Below are positions 62,205 to 64,000 of a stretch of DNA of 64,000 nt, piece after piece. Source of the DNA: Geobacter sp. (GTDB lineage: Bacteria > Desulfobacterota > Desulfuromonadia > Geobacterales > Geobacteraceae). Location of the stretch: positions 62,001 to 126,000 of the forward strand of contig POSG01000007.1 of assembly GCA_003314535.1 (NCBI GenBank). The letters are read 5' to 3'. A program made the translations under genes and the position numbers. Positions within the stretch are counted from its first letter, which is position 1. Every line of letters begins with the position of its first letter. The notes below the pieces were generated by a model. It searched no databases and was not told the origin of the DNA. It was given only the letters and a program-made list of their open reading frames with translations.

Positions 62205-62298
62205 AAATGGATTTCCTCCCTTCCGAGCCTGAAAGGATTGTGGCTATGACCCTGATTTTCAGCCTCACATGTCACCGCCATAAGAGTGAACGCGCTTG

Positions 62299-63948
62299 TC
62301 AACGGCCGGCGGCCAGCGCCTTGTCCACTATCTGCCTGGCTTCGGACACGATTGCCTGCAGGTGATTCTCGTCCCTGAAACTCTCCGCATAAATCTTGTA
62401 TATGTTCTCGGTGCCGGAGGGACGGGCAGCGAACCAGCCACTGCCGGCAACTACCTTGAGGCCGCCGATCGGGGCGCCGTTGCCGGGAGCATGGGTCAAT
62501 CTGGCCAGTATCGGCTCGCCGGCGAGCATCGATGCGGTGACCTCCTCCGGAGACAGTTTTCCCAGCCTCGACTTCTGCCGGGGCGTCGCCGCCGCATCGA
62601 TCCTCGTATAATACGGCGTGCCGAACTCGGCCGTCAGTTCGCGGTAATGCTCGCCGGGGTCCTTGCCCGTTCGCCCGGTGATCTCGGCGGCCAGCAGGTC
62701 CATGATCAAGCCGTCCTTGTCCGTCGTCCACACAGTTCCGTCATGCCGCAGGAAGCTTGCGCCTGCGCTCTCTTCCCCGCCGAAACAGCACGATCCATCG
62801 AAAAGCCCGTCGACGAACCACTTGAAACCGACGGGCACTTCGGACAATTTCCTGCCAAGAGACGCAACGACTTTGTCGATAAGGGCACTGCTGACCAGGG
62901 TCTTCCCGACGGCAGCCGTTCCCGGCCATCCCGGCCGGTGACCAAGAAGATATCGTATTGCCACGGCGAGATAATGGTTGGGATTCATCAACCCGGTCGA
63001 ACAGGTTACGATGCCATGCCGGTCGGAATCGGTGTCGTTGGCAAAGGCTATGTCAAACTTGTCTTTAAGCCCTACCAGTCCTGCCATCGCATAAGGGCTC
63101 GAGCAGTCCATCCTGACCTTGCCGTCGTGATCTACCGTCATGAAGGGAAATGTCGGGTCGATCTCCGGATTTACGATCGCGATATCCAGCCCGTAAACCG
63201 TGTTGATCGGTTCCCAGTAGGGAACTGACGAGCCTCCCAACGGGTCCACGCCGAGCTTGAGGCCAGCGCCGCGGATCACGTCGATATCGATGACGTTTCG
63301 CAGATCCTCGACATAAGGGAGTACGAAGTCTTGGTGGTGCGTGGTCGCCGCCTTGACGGCGTCGGCAAAGGGGATACGCTTTACGCCAGCATTGCCGCCC
63401 CGGAGCAATCCGTTGGCCCGGTCCTGGATCCACCTGGTCACGTCCGTATCTGCAGGGCCGCCATTGGGCGGATTGTACTTGAAGCCTCCGTCCTCGGGAG
63501 GGTTATGCGACGGTGTTATGACGATACCGTCTGCAAAGCGCTCCCTGCGGCCACGGTTGTAAACGAGGATTGCCCGAGAGACGACCGGCGTCGGGGTAAA
63601 CCCGTCGTCCTGCTGGATGACTGCCTCCATCCCGTTGGCGGCCAGTACCTCCAACGCCGTGCGCTGGGCCGGTGCGGACAAGGCATGTGTGTCCTTGCCC
63701 ATGTAAAGGGGACCGTCGATGCCGCAGCTGCGCCGGTAATCGCAGATGGCCTGGGCTATGGCAAGGATGTGGGCCTCGGTGAAAGTGCCTCTCAGCGAGG
63801 AGCCGCGGTGACCGCTGGTACCGAAGCTGACCAGCTGGTCCGGGTCTGCCGTGTCCGGCAGACGGTCGTAAAACTCCCGTTCGAGCCTGGAAGGGTCGAT
63901 GAGCATCTCCTTCGGGACCGGTTTGCCTGCTAAACGAGAAATTGTCAT
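62299..63948 (-). CDS. pgm: phosphoglucomutase, alpha-D-glucose specific
   Basis: 549 residues, the size of E. coli Pgm. It interconverts glucose 1- and 6-phosphate in glycogen and nucleotide-sugar metabolism. [20 protein letters not shown] at the N-terminus, the phosphoserine loop [20 protein letters not shown], metal loop DTDSDRHG and [11 protein letters not shown] are all present. The start at 63948 follows AAGGAAAGG. The gap 62205-62298 has no terminator with T run. Confidence 0.95.
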   Translation of the reverse strand: MTISRLAGKPVPKEMLIDPSRLEREFYDRLPDTADPDQLVSFGTSGHRGSSLRGTFTEAHILAIAQAICDYRRSCGIDGPLYMGKDTHALSAPAQRTALEVLAANGMEAVIQQDDGFTPTPVVSRAILVYNRGRRERFADGIVITPSHNPPEDGGFKYNPPNGGPADTDVTRWIQDRANGLLRGGNAGVKRIPFADAVKAATTHHQDFVLPYVEDLRNVIDIDVIRGAGLKLGVDPLGGSSVPYWEPINTVYGLDIAIVNPEIDPTFPFMTVDHDGKVRMDCSSPYAMAGLVGLKDKFDIAFANDTDSDRHGIVTCSTGLMNPNHYLAVAIRYLLGHRPGWPGTAAVGKTLVSSALIDKVVASLGRKLSEVPVGFKWFVDGLFDGSCCFGGEESAGASFLRHDGTVWTTDKDGLIMDLLAAEITGRTGKDPGEHYRELTAEFGTPYYTRIDAAATPRQKSRLGKLSPEEVTASMLAGEPILARLTHAPGNGAPIGGLKVVAGSGWFAARPSGTENIYKIYAESFRDENHLQAIVSEARQIVDKALAAGR

Positions 63949-64000
63949 GGGCTGCAATCCTTTCCTTGTCTTTTCATTACTTTCAGTGAGTCCAGTCAAA

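Noticed and set aside
1-64000. tRNA, rRNA genes, CRISPR arrays, prophage or complete insertion sequences
   Set aside because: None seen: no cloverleaf-like pattern, no regularly spaced direct repeats, and the only transposase is a tip at 40787.

Overview
The window looks like chromosomal DNA of a Geobacter-type member of the Desulfuromonadia (former delta-Proteobacteria). The signs are a fairly GC-rich core, many short operons of housekeeping genes, a sigma-54 activator with GAF domains, a two-gene nitric oxide reductase, and a PAS/SpoIIE pair of the kind found beside iron hydrogenases. This placement is inference from gene content; no rRNA or tRNA gene was seen. The coding sequences are mostly intact, with clear Shine-Dalgarno sites. 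Two zones are accessory in character: 39990-43930, and the repeat-bearing gaps between 54390 and 60400.

Layout. 1-700 holds decayed gene tips on the minus strand. 708-8520: AI-2E type permease, phosphomannomutase, an RRM RNA-binding protein and an ABC-F ATPase (each behind its own promoter-plus-terminator leader), a large TM-helix channel protein and small unknowns. 8695-19454: PhnP-like hydrolase, an unrecognised 614-residue protein followed by a GAF/sigma-54 AAA+ protein, a membrane diguanylate cyclase, an RNase Z-like hydrolase, a nucleoside deaminase and release factor 3. 19513-33876: folA, mutS2 with a release-factor-like gene, an AsmA-type protein, a LUD protein, comF, a RadC-like/DinG helicase fusion, DUF116-fmt-def and a Crp/Fnr regulator. 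34301-39989: an outer membrane barrel protein, small zinc or unknown proteins, norCB with a di-heme NorC, and a TusA-FdhD fusion. 39990-43930: an island of remnants (truncated TssG, transposase tip, two PLP-enzyme tips) around an AT-richer C10 peptidase. 43937-49584: two NifS-type cysteine desulfurases flanking an opposite-strand sulfur-carrier/cysteine-synthesis operon (ThiF/MoeB-like, JAMM protease, TusA, CysK). 49646-55304: a kinase-like gene and an EmrAB/OprM-type efflux operon with a divergent TetR regulator. 55395-64000: hpt, ade, cobO, wrbA, an isochorismatase-like hydrolase, PAS + SpoIIE, and phosphoglucomutase.

Themes. Sulfur transfer dominates 39-49.6 kb: desulfurases can load sulfur on TusA-type and ThiF-activated carriers for cysteine and for formate dehydrogenase maturation (FdhD). 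A 209-bp repeat with terminal inverted repeats and short target duplications occurs three times in full (34093, 57691, 60180), plus a deletion form (54392) and a solo terminus (30821); several copies abut stop codons or sit in a leader. The RRM and ABC-F genes have nearly identical hairpin-terminator leaders just after their promoters, which suggests shared attenuation control.
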